NCBI GenBank assembly: GCA_025677835.1
Contig: JAIXMR010000114.1
Span: forward strand, 22,645-86,644
Reading direction: 5' to 3'
Source: Sporodiniella umbellata
Taxonomy: Eukaryota; Mucoromycota; Mucoromycetes; Mucorales; Rhizopodaceae
Length of the DNA: 64,000 nt
The notes under the pieces are model-generated. The model saw nothing but the letters and a program-made list of their open reading frames with translations. It ran no database searches and was not told the origin of the DNA. Below are positions 1 through 13,445 of this stretch, in pieces (within the stretch, counting starts at the first letter, position 1; every line of letters starts with the position of its first letter). Position numbers and translations under genes: made by a program.

Positions 1-1139
1 TCTTAAGCTTCATTTAGAGAAAAGCTTTCATGGAAAGATAAGACCTGTGTTAGTTAAAGTACATAAAGTACTAGGTGCCCTTATTCCGGTAATTGGCTAC
101 GTACAAATCATGCTAGGTGTAATTGCATCCTTGGGTTTTTGCTATGGAGGTAGTACATCACTGACTTTTTTTTTTTTTGCATTTATACAAAGCTTACTTT
201 TATTGTCTCTTGATCAGGTCATACCGGGCAATGTTTAGCACATTTTATTATGGGTTCTTCTTTTGTAGGCTATGGTATTTTGTTATTGTTATCACTTCGT
301 GTGGGCGGCCCTTGGTTATTACGCAAAGGAAAAAGTCAAGAATGGTACGACAGTTGGGTAATTATGCTTTGGGGTATTGTAAATACGTTTACAGAACACA
401 GGTAATGTCTACAAGAAAGCAAACCAAAATTAGAAAAAGGCGAGTGATAGCTCAACTTTTTGGTATAGATGGGGCCAGCCTTGGAACCATGGTGATTACC
501 AACACACGTCTATGGGCATTATTTGGTGGGCTGCTGGTTTAGTTGGTATCTTTTTGAGCCGCGATGGGAAAAGATCAGTCATACCTTCTGTATTGATAAT
601 CCTGACTGCTGTTTCTTTTCAAGGGCACGCTCAGCATGTAGCCAACAGTGGTGCTATTCATTCTTATTTTGGGTACATGCTGATGGCAGGGGGATTAAGT
701 CGTATTATTGAGATTTGCTTTGTTTGGAAAAAAGGACAGTTTGATAGCATATCACCCTGGCAATACCTTCCTCCTCTTGTAAGTCTCACATATCGCTTTT
801 TTTTTTTTTTAGTGTTGAACTGATTTTGTACAGACATTGACTTTAGCTGGATTGCTATTTATGGGGTCTACAGAAGAACAGCTGGGCTACTTGGCTTTTA
901 TAGATGTCGACATTAGCTCTTATATGAACATATTGCTCTCGTTTGGTTTTATTGTCTTTTTGTTTGCGTTTTGTTTGATTTATCTTTGGGAGCATTTAAC
1001 AAACTATCCAAATCCTTCTAATCGAAACAACGAGGGCTATACAGAAGTCGATAGTGAAAACACTATACTAGACACCTCCAGTGCGTTTCTTGAAGACGAT
1101 GAAGAAGGGGATGCTTTGGAACTTAAGCCAACTAAATAA
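1..1139 (+). CDS. Ytp1-like multi-spanning membrane protein, 3' part
   Basis: Partial gene, cut by the left edge. The exons read 1-149, 218-401, 469-778 and 834-1139, joined by GT-AG introns, and give about 315 residues to a TAA stop. The protein is mostly hydrophobic helices; stretches such as HSYFGYMLMAGGLSRIIEIC and CLAHFIMGSSFVGYG are typical of the fungal Ytp1 C-terminal domain, which usually follows a DUF2427 domain (lost here to the left). The tail of about 50 residues is acidic and hydrophilic. Ytp1 proteins are poorly understood integral membrane proteins. The family is inferred from remembered motifs. The true start is outside the window. Confidence 0.8.
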
Positions 1140-1869
1140 AGATGCAACAAATTTCAGTCAAAGCCTGACATCTTTCTTTAAATGGATTGTGGTGTTCCTC
1201 TTATGATCAATCAAGCATATAACTTGTATATACTAGGTACTTGGAATTGAAGCCTTTTGAACAGAAACAATAATTAAATTTTTTTTGGCTATTTGTACCT
1301 TTACTAACTTCAAGAATCAGGATTGAATGTTATTTAGGAGCCCAAGACAGTGATTCACTGTCTCCCCCCCCCTTTTTTTTCGTTTATTAATATCATTTGG
1401 TTGTATAAACAAAATACAGAGTCTTTGTTTTTTTGCTGTTAAAAATCAGTAAGCTTCCTATAACAACTTGCAGAGACCAACCCAAAAAAAAAAAAAAGAT
1501 GAAAGACTAGAGACATGAATTAATATGCCATACGTTTGAGCATAGATAAGGCAGCATGCTACAGTCACGGAATGTAACTTGTATACTAAAAGAGAATAAA
1601 GAGCCAATCCTTTATGCTATACGTTTGAATATTGCTTATCACTTAAAAAGATTACTTTTTTTTTTTTACAAGAGTGGTACGTCTATAAGAAACTCAAACC
1701 CTTGGTAAAAACTGCTCATACCTTTTGAGCATAACTTTCAAATTACGTCATATTATATGTAAGTTAAATCAAAAAATTACTTTTATTTTCCTTTCTTTTG
1801 GTTTTGTTTTTTTTTTTTTCTTTTTTCAAGCAAACAACGGCTCGCTTTATTTACTTGTAAAATACACAC
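1140..1869. other. intergenic, no gene seen
   Basis: AT-rich spacer between the Ytp1-like gene and VAC8, with A/T runs and a C-run at about 1364-1373. It presumably holds the 3' UTR of the first gene and the promoter of VAC8. No ORF or RNA gene is supported. Confidence 0.7.
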
Positions 1870-4157
1870 ATGGGAAACGCCTGTAGCAATTGTTGTTCCA
1901 CTTGTTTTGGAAGTAAGTCTTGTATAGACATACACGAAAAAGAAAAAAAAAAAAAAAACCATTCTTATTCAACGAAAAAGCTTAGAAAAAAACAAAAACC
2001 ACCTTTATGAACCTTTGTTACAAGAGAATGAGCGAGAAGCTATAGCCGAGCTACTACAGTATCTTGAAAGTAGGCTTGGTTTTACATAAATAAGAGACGG
2101 TTGATTAACAAAGCTAGATCGGGGTGATACCAATTTCTTTGAAGGGCAACCTTTACAGGCTCTTTCTACTTTAGCTTTTTCAGACAATGTGGATTTACAA
2201 CGATCGGCAGCCTTAGCTTTTGCTGAGATTACAGAAAAAGACATGCGCCAAGTGGAACGAGACACACTCAATCCTATTTTATTTTTGTTACAATCTCACG
2301 ATGTCGAGGTGCAAAGAGCTGCAAGTGCAGCTCTTGGCAATCTAGCTGTCAATAGTAAAGCTTATATCTATCTATCTGTATCGATAGATGTATACAGAAG
2401 CTATAGAAAAACTGACCCGTTGAAATTTTACAAAACTAGCCGAGAATAAGCTTTTGATTGTCAAGCTTGGCGGACTTGAGCAGCTTATTCGTCAAATGGG
2501 TTCACCCAATGTAGAAGTTCAGTGCAATGCTGTCGGGTGTATTACTAACCTTGCTACTCATGGTAAAGTGGAGAAAGATCTACAGCGTTTCCGAAATGGA
2601 TGTCGTACTTTTTTTTTTTTTTTTTTTTTGTATTATAAAATGCGCTATCAATTTTGGAAAACATCCCAACAGCCACTTTCTTACGTCTGTTTCTCCATAG
2701 ATGATAACAAGACCAAAATAGCAAAATCGGACGCACTCAAACTTTTGGTTGAACTTGCAAAATCCAAAGATCAAAGAGTTCAAAGGAACTCTACCGGAGC
2801 TTTATTGAATATGACACATACACGTAACTAAATTTTAACTTTTTTTTTTAAAAAAAAAAACGATTCTGACATGTTTTTAGAGGACAACCGTCAACAGTTG
2901 GTTAATGCTGGAGCCATACCTGTTCTTATTATGCTACTTGGCTCACCGGATGCAGATGTTCAATATTATTGTACTACAGCGCTTTCTAACATTGCAGTGG
3001 ATGGTAATAATTCTATCACATTTTCTGTAGTTATTTAACAGTATTACTTTTTTTTTTTTTTTTTTTTTTCACAGCAAGTAACCGTAAAAAATTGGCACAG
3101 ACAGATTCACGTTTAGTACAGTACTTGATTGCTTTGATGGATACCAAGAGTTTAAAGGTTCAGTGTCAAGCGGCACTTGCGTTGCGAAACTTGGCATCGG
3201 ATGGTAACAACAAGATCTGACAACTTTTATACTGACGATTGAATAGAAAAATATCAATTGGAAATTGTACGTTGTAAAGGTTTAGCTCCACTCTTGCGAC
3301 TTTTAAAATCATCCTTTTTGCCCCTCATTTTGTCTTCAGTTGCATGTGTTCGTAATATATCGATCCATCCGGCCAATGAATCACCTATTATTGATGGTGG
3401 CTTTGTTCACCCTTTGATTGAACTGCTGGCCTACGAAGACAACGAGGAAATACAGTGTCATGCGATCTCCACCCTTCGCAATTTGGCAGCGAGTTCAGAA
3501 CGGAACAAACGAGCTATTGTAGAAGCAGGCGCTATTGAGAGGATCCAGCTTTTGATTCACAAGGTGCCCTTGAGTGTACAAACAGAGATGACAGCTGCCA
3601 TTGCTGTATTGGCATTAAGTGACGAATTGAAACAAAAGCTGCTCAGCATGAATGTAGTGGAGGTCTTGGTCAAGTTGACTTCCCATCCTAATTTGGAGGT
3701 ACAAGGCAATTCAGCCGCTGCTATTGGGAATCTTAGCTCAAAAGGTAACCATATTTTTTTTTTAAAAAAAAAAAAAAAAAAAAGAGGGAGAAACCTGACA
3801 CTGATATTGGGATGGGTAGTTTCTGATTATGCACCGTTTGTGAAAGTCTGGAAGAAACCTTCAGGAGGATTAGAGAGTTTTTTTATTCGATTTCTTTCAG
3901 ATGAACAAGATACAGCCTTTCAGCATATTGGCGTATGGACCCTGGATCAGTTTTTGGAGGGAGGTGACCCATGGCTTTTGCAACTCATAAGCGATTCACA
4001 GTCTGTGGTTGAATCCGTCGAAAAAATAGTTAAAAAAGGAAAACAATCAAAATCAGAACCCAATGAATCTCAAGAAGATTCAGACGATAACGTTAACGTA
4101 TTAGCCAAACGTGTTTACACCGCCATACAACTTGCAACGTCAAAAAGAAAAAACTAA
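1870..4157 (+). CDS. VAC8: Vac8, armadillo-repeat vacuolar membrane protein
   Basis: Nine exons: 1870-1912, 1986-2069, 2118-2354, 2440-2562, 2701-2823, 2881-3003, 3075-3203, 3247-3744 and 3820-4157 (1698 nt, 565 aa). The start [14 protein letters not shown] carries Gly2 for N-myristoylation and Cys5, 8, 9 and 12 as palmitoylation candidates, the usual Vac8 anchor to the vacuole membrane. Armadillo repeats follow across the rest, with family-typical stretches such as [15 protein letters not shown] and [14 protein letters not shown]. Vac8 serves in vacuole inheritance, homotypic fusion and selective autophagy. The 14-residue first exon is set by the lipidation motif, and its frame matches exon 2. 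Several introns contain T-runs or T/A palindromes. Confidence 0.95.
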
Positions 4158-4312
4158 TTCATATCCTCTATTCCCTATCCCTCGTTGTGGTTTAATAATA
4201 AACAATTCTATATAAAACAAAACACATCTGTTGACTTGTAAAAAAAAAAAAAAAAAGGGAAACGGTACACCGTTTGAAAATGCGAGGATGGAAAAACAAA
4301 TGAAAAAAAAAA

Positions 4313-4385
4313 CGACGTTGATGGGACTCGAACCCACAATCTTCAGATTCGAAGTCTAACGCGTTATCCATTACGCTACAACGCC
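4313..4385 (-). tRNA. tRNA-Arg (anticodon TCG)
   Basis: Read on the minus strand, a 73-nt cloverleaf begins GGCGTTG. Its acceptor pairs with CAACGTC, leaving discriminator G. The B-box region reads GGGTTCGAGTCCC. The anticodon loop CTTCGAA lies between stems TTAGA and TCTGA, giving anticodon TCG. There is no intron and no encoded CCA, as expected for a nuclear tRNA. It lies between VAC8 and RPS13. Confidence 0.93.
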
Positions 4386-4529
4386 TTGTTGAAAGTTTTT
4401 ATTAAAAACAAGTAATAACCTAATCTTTTGTCTCCGATTAAAAATTGTCCAATGAAATTAAATATTGTTGTCTGTCATTTAAAAAAAAAGCCACAAAAGA
4501 AACAAATAACCCATGAAAACAAGAATCTC

Positions 4530-4562
<33 letters not shown>

Positions 4563-4817
4563 TTTTGTTAAAACGCCCTCAGCCAGTGTGAATACAAAAC
4601 CTCTCATGATATGTGTTCAAGGTGTAAATATAAAGTTGTCATCACTGGGCGTTTTTGTCAACAAAAAAACAAAAATAATAATAACAATAATAATCGATAG
4701 AAAAAAAAAAAAAAAAGGGAGAGACCATGGGGGGAAGGAGATTTTGCACATTCTCTTGTGTTTATTGTCGTTTTGTATCAAAAAAGATATGGGCTTGTGT
4801 TGATCCTTGAGGCAAGT
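4386..4817. other. intergenic, A/T homopolymers
   Basis: Spacer between the tRNA and the 3' end of RPS13. It holds a run of about 30 A followed by T's (4529-4566), an AAT-rich triplet tract near 4675-4693 and further A-runs. Nothing coding is supported. Confidence 0.7.
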
Positions 4818-5454
4818 TTAAGCCACCATTGCAGAAGCAGTAGCAGACTCACTATAGAAAAAAAAAAAAAAAAAAAGAGTGGGTTAAGGCGAACAGTTAC
4901 CCGAGCAGCTCTTTATAAAAAAAAAGCAACCCAAAGTAATGTTCAATATAGGCAATGAAAAGATGACTGAGATTTTTTTTTCTCTCTCTCTCTCTCGCTA
5001 AAAGGTTAGTTCATAATCAGAAAAAAGGATACTATTTCCAAGTGGGAGGCAATTGGCCTGAGGTCTTGTAATAACGTGCGAGACGGTGGATACGTGATTC
5101 GATCAAAATCAAACGGTACTTGGAGTCCTTGTCCTTTCGGTTACGTTCCAAGTGCTTACGGATAGAGACAGCCTTCTTGATAAGATGATACAAATCCTCA
5201 GGGACTTCAGGAGCAAGACCACTGGATTTGAGGATACGGAGCACCTTGTTGCCGGTGATAGACTTGACTTGAGGAATGCCATGCGAATCACGAAGAATGA
5301 CACCGATTTGCGATGGGGTCAAACCCTTTTTGGCGTTCTTGCAGATCATGTCTACTACTTCGTCAGAAGTAGTCTTGACCCAAGAAGCGGGAGTGCGGCG
5401 ATAAGGGAGGGCACTGCTAGAGATACCCTTACCAGGAGTGTGCATACGACCCAT
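4818..5454 (-). CDS. RPS13: 40S ribosomal protein S13 (uS15)
   Basis: Two exons on the minus strand: 5454-5033 (codons 1-140 plus two bases) and 4851-4818. They encode 151 residues, the normal length of cytosolic uS15. The protein starts [20 protein letters not shown] and the first exon ends at LPPTWK. Without splicing the frame stops at once; joining donor GTATCC to acceptor CTATAG restores the family's C-terminus, [11 protein letters not shown]. uS15 binds 18S rRNA in the small-subunit platform. The 181-nt intron is about three times longer than most others here and holds a TC microsatellite (about 4980-4996) and an A-run. The start codon lies 160 nt from the end of the U5-40K gene. Confidence 0.95.
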
Positions 5455-5614
5455 TGTGAATAAAAATTAAATAAAAAGGGAGGAGGGGAAAGAGAAAGAT
5501 TTCATGAGGTTCACCGGTTGCACCTGAAATTTATTTGCAAAAAAATCAAAAAAAATTTTTTTTTTTTTTTTTTTTTTTTTGATTTGGGGAGAATGGAGCA
5601 GTCACGTAGGATGC

Positions 5615-6916
5615 CTATCGAGTGGCCTTGACCTCACCCAAGAAGAGAGTTTTGTCTGTACTGGCGCTCATCACAATAGGTTCTTTTGGATGCCAATCGA
5701 CGTCATTAACACAACCTTTATGACCCGGTAGTTTATAAAGAATCTTTTGACTTTCGACAGCCCAGATAACCATGGTTCGATCAGCGGAACCACATGCAAT
5801 TTGAGTACCGTCTGTAGACCAAGTGGGTCGAATCAGATTCTTTTCAAATCCGTGAGGTGCGCCTTCAAATACCTTTAGGCAACGATCACTGGGAGCAAAA
5901 GGTTTGATATCCCATATGCGCACTGTATTTATGGCGGTCAATGGTTTATCTATGTATATATATATTTTTTTTTTTTTTCTAGTGTTTTTTTTACCTGTGT
6001 TGTCCATGGCGTTGGATAGCAAATGATGACCGTCTGGGCTTAAGCGTAAGCCAGTGACTGTGTCTGCATGGCCTTCTAAGGTATACGATAATTGATTTTT
6101 GCGGATATCCCAGACTTGAATGGTATTGTCAATGCCAGCCGAATAAACGGTATCACCAGCATCACTAAAACAAACCGAAGTGACTTGATAATCATGTTCA
6201 AAGCTGGCCACGGCTCCTTTATGTCGAGGATCCCATATCTTTACGGTATGATCGTCACTACCGGAAACGACAATCTCCGGACCTCGACGTGCTGCTTGAC
6301 AGCTATTGACAATGGCTGTATGGCCTCGCCATCGTCGCACGCGCTCGCCAGAGTCCACATCGAAAATACCCACAGACTTGTCGGCAGAACAACTAAAGAT
6401 CTGTCGTGCATCGCGAGACCAATGAATTTCCATCACAGCGTTGGTATGTCCTTTGATGATCCCATAGTTCTTTATCTCACCGTACGTGTTCCATAAAACT
6501 AAAATCTCTGTTAACCTGGGGGTCTTTGATCGCTATCCACATTACATATCTGTCTATCAAATCCTGCACTGGCTGCCTTTTGTCCTGAAGGGTCGAATTC
6601 ACAACTGTAGATTTCTCCCTATTCAAACAAACAGTGTCAGTGCGTGGTTTCTTTTCGAGAGCATTTACACTATGTCCTGTCATTTGCATCACAGGCGCTT
6701 CTAACGAGGAAGTCCGTTTCACCTAATCGCTGTTCAGTTTTTTTTTTTTTGATATTTTTACATATCGAACGCAATCTTGCTTACAGTGCCAACAATCGCG
6801 TTTTGAGTTCCCGATCTTGGGTTGGATAAAGTAATAACAGAGTTGTCTTCATCGTTAGGCTTGGTTCTTTTGATAATAGCAGTGCCATGACCTGCATCTT
6901 TTCTCTTTTCGCTCAT
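5615..6916 (-). CDS. U5 snRNP 40-kDa WD40 protein (SNRNP40 homologue)
   Basis: Five exons on the minus strand: 6916-6785, 6722-6669, 6618-6546, 6498-5995 and 5922-5615 (1071 nt, 356 aa). After a basic N-terminus come seven WD40 blades. Stretches such as GHADTVTGLRLSPDG, LLSNAMDNT and RIWDIKPFAP match metazoan SNRNP40 closely. The protein is a core U5 snRNP component that touches Prp8 and Brr2, so it should work with the PRP8 product encoded at 47-54.6 kb. The exon 3/4 junction was placed to give AGFDRQI-FLWNTYG. The gene is divergent from the mL50 gene, with 393 nt between the starts. Confidence 0.93.
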
Positions 6917-7309
6917 TCTTTTGTTTTTGTGAAAAAGAAAAGGAAAAAAAAAAATGAAAAAAATGAAAAAAATGAAAAAATTTAAGAGGCCGTTTTTTTT
7001 TTTTTTTTTTTTGGTGATGAATATGGGCCAGAGGTCATTGAAGCACCGACGTTTCCCGATGGTTTGCTTTAGAGAGTGGTTTTGAATACGAGAGATAGGA
7101 CAGTCAAGGGCTGGATGGATTTGAATAGTCAGGCGAACCCAAACTAGGGGTGATCTTTAAGCTATGTTAGGAAACCATAGAAAGAGCGTACTGCTGTTGC
7201 TTCTTTTTTCACAGTCACAACTGTCCCAAAGAAGAGGGAAGGATTTTTTTTTTGTTTTTTTTTTTTTTTTTTGGTTTTTATTTTCGATTCTTATTTTTTT
7301 TTTTCCATC
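6917..7309. promoter_or_regulatory. shared divergent promoter region (U5-40K / mL50)
   Basis: The 393 nt between two divergent start codons must hold both 5' UTRs and promoters. It contains long T-runs (about 6992-7012 and 7243-7272) and a short AATG-A repeat on the U5-40K side. No specific factor site is claimed. Confidence 0.5.
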
Positions 7310-7973
7310 ATGTTGGCGTGTAGAAGCATAGTGCGATGGCCAGTCCAAAGAGCGTCACGTATCCATACGTCAGCTATTGTTTTGGGTGAGAATGGACTTT
7401 TTGGAAAGTTCAACCCTTGGGCAGCCAAGGAGAACAAAGAAGTGGTTACCCCTGCTCAACAGACAAGTGAAGCCCTACCAGTGACTTTCAATGTAAACTA
7501 TGAAGACAAAATAAGCATTCCTTCGTAAGCGGTCCAATCTAAAGAAAACAAAGAGAAAATCTAAACCTGGCTTTTTCTAGGTGGAAGAACAAAGAAGTGA
7601 TCAAAGACCAAGAAAAGATAGAATCGATCCTTCAATCGATTGTGCTTGAACATAGCCAGGAAGAAGGTCACTGGAAAGAGTTTTCTTTGAACGATAGAGA
7701 ACTCAAGTTCAAGGTAAGACATGAGCGTATAGGAGAAAGAATCTAACCCTAGGTTTTTTTTTTTTTTTTGGTTAAAAAAAGATTATCAAGGAAAGCATGA
7801 AACAATTGGGTCGAGAGATTCCGAGTTATCAACTCAATACGATTGAAAAGGCTCAAGACATCCTGGATTCGTTTGTAGAGTTTAACAAGAACGATGTGGA
7901 AGCAATGACGATCCGAGACTTTTTGGAAAGCAGAGAACAACCAGCGAATGTGGCGTTTGTTCCCCGTGCTTAG
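7310..7973 (+). CDS. probable mitochondrial large-subunit ribosomal protein mL50
   Basis: Three exons: 7310-7524, 7581-7713 and 7782-7973 (540 nt, 179 aa). The N-terminus MLACRSIVRWPVQRASRIHT is basic and Ser/Arg-rich with no acids, as in a mitochondrial targeting peptide. The C-terminal part has the pattern LKFKIIKESMKQLGREIPS followed by a short ACP-like helical end, which resembles the mL50/MRPL50 (yeast MRPL13) family. That assignment is by remembered pattern, not by alignment. The third intron boundary uses acceptor AAAAAAAG. The stop codon faces the stop of the Ulp1-like gene across 37 nt. Confidence 0.6.
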
Positions 7974-8010
7974 TGAAAAATAAAGAGGGGAAAGGGAAAA
8001 AAGGTGTAGT

Positions 8011-9398
8011 TTATTGAATATGGTTATTTAAAATATTGAGAATCATCTTACGTCGCATGAGGTCCATATCTTCTTGAGCAAAGTCCAGAGGCGCTTCTCT
8101 TGACAGCCTTTCAGCAAACGCACAAGTGAAAACGCCACAATCATAAGCATTCTTTTGATGTGGGATGTCACTGGGAGCCGCCATTTCCCAGTCACTTGTA
8201 TCATACGAGGTATGTTTCTTGTCCAGATGTTCTTCTTTCACATAATCAAGTAAAAGATCCAGCGTTTCTTCCGCTGGACCGTTCAGGGAATCATAGACAG
8301 ACACCTTTTTCTTTTTCATGTCAATCACACCCAACACCCAATGATAGGCTTTGTTGATGGGTACCAAGATCAGGTCTTTGGAAAAAATATCAACCTGGCG
8401 TACATATAAAGAAAAAAAAAGCAGATGAGCACATAGACACACAACTACGTTTCTTTTTTACTCTTTTAGTCCATCGTTTGATCTTTGCATAGCCTTGTTC
8501 TCTTAACGTGGAACAAAAGAAGCTATTGAAGCAATAAAGGGATGGAAGCGAGGTATCTTCACTTGCTCGTGAAGAGAGCAGTTCAAAATGATAGTTGATC
8601 AGCTCATCATTTAACCATACCCCAGGACTCAGCTTCTGGATGTCTTGATAAGACACCTCAGCTGTTTTGAACTGGGCTAACTGACCGGACTGTCCAGCTC
8701 TCAAGACCTTGTTGACAAGCGCTTCTTCTTTGGAGGTAAGCGGTTCAATCCGTTCTTTTTCAATAGGGATTTCCGTTAACTTGTATAATTCTTGATACTT
8801 TCCATTTTTGAGTGATAGGTCAGTTCTTAGCTATACAAAATAATAAAAAAAAAAAATGAACGCGTTTTTTTTTTTTTTTTTTTTTTTATTTTTTTTTTTT
8901 TTTGGGGCAAAAGATTTTTTTTACCTGGCTCACTTTGGCCGTAAATTCGTTTTTCTATTTCAGTGTAACCCACGCGTGAGTGCGTATTTTTTTTTTTTTT
9001 TATTATTTAGTGTGACCCGCGTGGTGAGGGCTGAACCCACCGCGAAAAAAGGGAGACCTTACCTCTAGACTGTATTCATTCTCAGATTTTGAATGAATGT
9101 TGAGATGACTGAAACTTTCCAAAAGCCAGTCCAAACTGTCCAGATCTATATCTGTACTAGTGTTGTTGTTAGGTAGAGTGGGTCCGGTTGACTTGTCAAC
9201 AGGAAGTATGGGCAAAGTAGTATTAAAAAAAGAGGTTTGAAACTTTTCTCTGGTAAAACGTGCAAAGTTTTTTATCGATTCTATTACAAAAGTAAGCCAC
9301 AAAGAAAGCATGTAAACTAGAAGACTAATACCAGTTTTTTGCTTTTCTGAAGCTTGCTCTATAATAGAAGAGTTTGAACCTGACGTTTCCTGTCTCAT
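8011..9398 (-). CDS. Ulp1/SENP-type cysteine protease with N-terminal hydrophobic segment
   Basis: Three exons on the minus strand: 9398-9063, 8830-8462 and 8394-8011 (1089 nt, 362 aa). The C-terminal 200 residues form a C48 peptidase domain: the entry region PGVWLNDELINYHFELL, then His253 in the HW pair, Asp270 in VYDSL, Gln315 and the nucleophile Cys321 in YDCGVF. All catalytic residues are present. The family matures SUMO or removes it (some members act on Nedd8); the WLNDELINYHF and RWTKRVDIF stretches favour the Ulp1/SENP1 branch. Residues 23-39 form a hydrophobic stretch that may span a membrane. The first intron (232 nt) is rich in T-runs. The exact substrate is inferred. Confidence 0.88.
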
Positions 9399-9669
9399 TG
9401 AAAAAAATAAAAAAATAAAAAAGGGAGAAAATGAAAAAAAAGAAAATACAAGTGCCGTCTGATTATTTATTTGATTTTTTTTTTTTTTTTTTTTTTTTGT
9501 TATGCAACTAAATTAAATAGAAAAATATAGTATTTTATGTCTGTTCCTATTGACTTTTCTTTATTTTGTAATTTGAGAAAGAAAGAAAAAAGCTTGTTGT
9601 GTATACTATATAGAAAGAGGGTAGAAAGAGAAAGAGGAGGGGGGGGGGTGGAGGGGAAAGGGAGGGAAA
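9399..9669. other. spacer between protease start and CDC48 stop
   Basis: Contains T-runs at about 9475-9498 and a G-rich patch (about 9636-9650). It should hold the CDC48 3' UTR and the protease promoter. Confidence 0.5.
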
Positions 9670-12408
<2,739 letters not shown>

Positions 12409-13445
12409 CTTGTTTCTTTATCAGATGGCTTACAAAAAAAAAAAAAAGAAACGAAAAACAAAAAAGGACCTTTTGTTTTTTTTTTTTTTTTCCCTTTTTC
12501 TTTAAAGCTTCTCACTTATTTCATTTTCGACACGACACGTAATTCAAATTGAAAACTGTCTGATTGCGTCACTTTCTGGAATCATCTTCAGAGCTGGGAT
12601 TCAAAATAGTGGCTACGCAAGGAGTCAAGATGGATCGCTTCAGCTTTCGATACCACATCTCTAGAAAAGACTTTCAATCGCTACGCTCTACTAGAATCTT
12701 TCAATATATCACTTTGGTGTATTGTTTTTTTTTTTTTTTTTTTTTTGGGGCTTATCGATGGACGTATAGACCCTCCCCAAAAAAAAAAAAAAAAAAAAAG
12801 TACTTGGAGAAGGGGAATGAGCTATAAGAAAAACCATCCGAGGCTTTCGCCTGTCTTTCTTTACATTTTTTTGTTTTGTGTACGCTTAGATTAAAATACG
12901 ACATGCAGCATTGTTATTATTATTTTTTTCTCTCCTTTCCATGTCAAATTTTTGTAGGGTCAAATACTCTCCTTTTCAAGATGTAAACAAAAAGGCAGCT
13001 GCGGATGCTAGTGATGGGCATCACCAAGCTTATTTATCAATAGGTTTATAAAGTATACAAGAATCTAATTGAGGGAAACGATAGACCTTTTTATTATTTT
13101 TCTTTTGCTCACCAGGCTTTTTTTTTTTTTTTTAAGAAGGTAAAAAGAATGGTGGATAGGAAACAAAAACCTTGTTTTTAAAAGAAAAGATAGCCTTTAA
13201 TAAAGAATACATCTGTTTATTTTAAGCATGAGGTTATCAAGAGAGTGTTGAAGACACAAAATGAAGCGGCCTTTATCTTTAGAAAACAAGCCAAACAAAA
13301 GAAAAAAAAAAATAAAAGAGTGTATATATATATATATATATATATAAAACGAAACAAGACACATAGATGTAAGTAAAAGCCCTCTCTTTTCTTTTCTTTT
13401 TTTTTTTTTAAAAAAAAGAGGATATTAAGAAGGTATTCAAAGGAA
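12409..13445. other. intergenic, no gene seen
   Basis: One kilobase between CDC48 and CDC24. It holds many T- and A-runs and a (TA)n microsatellite at about 13322-13347. The only reading frames are short and run through homopolymers, so they are rejected. Confidence 0.7.
13322..13347. repeat. (TA)n microsatellite
   Basis: About 13 TA units about 100 nt downstream of the CDC24 stop (minus-strand gene). Confidence 0.9.
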
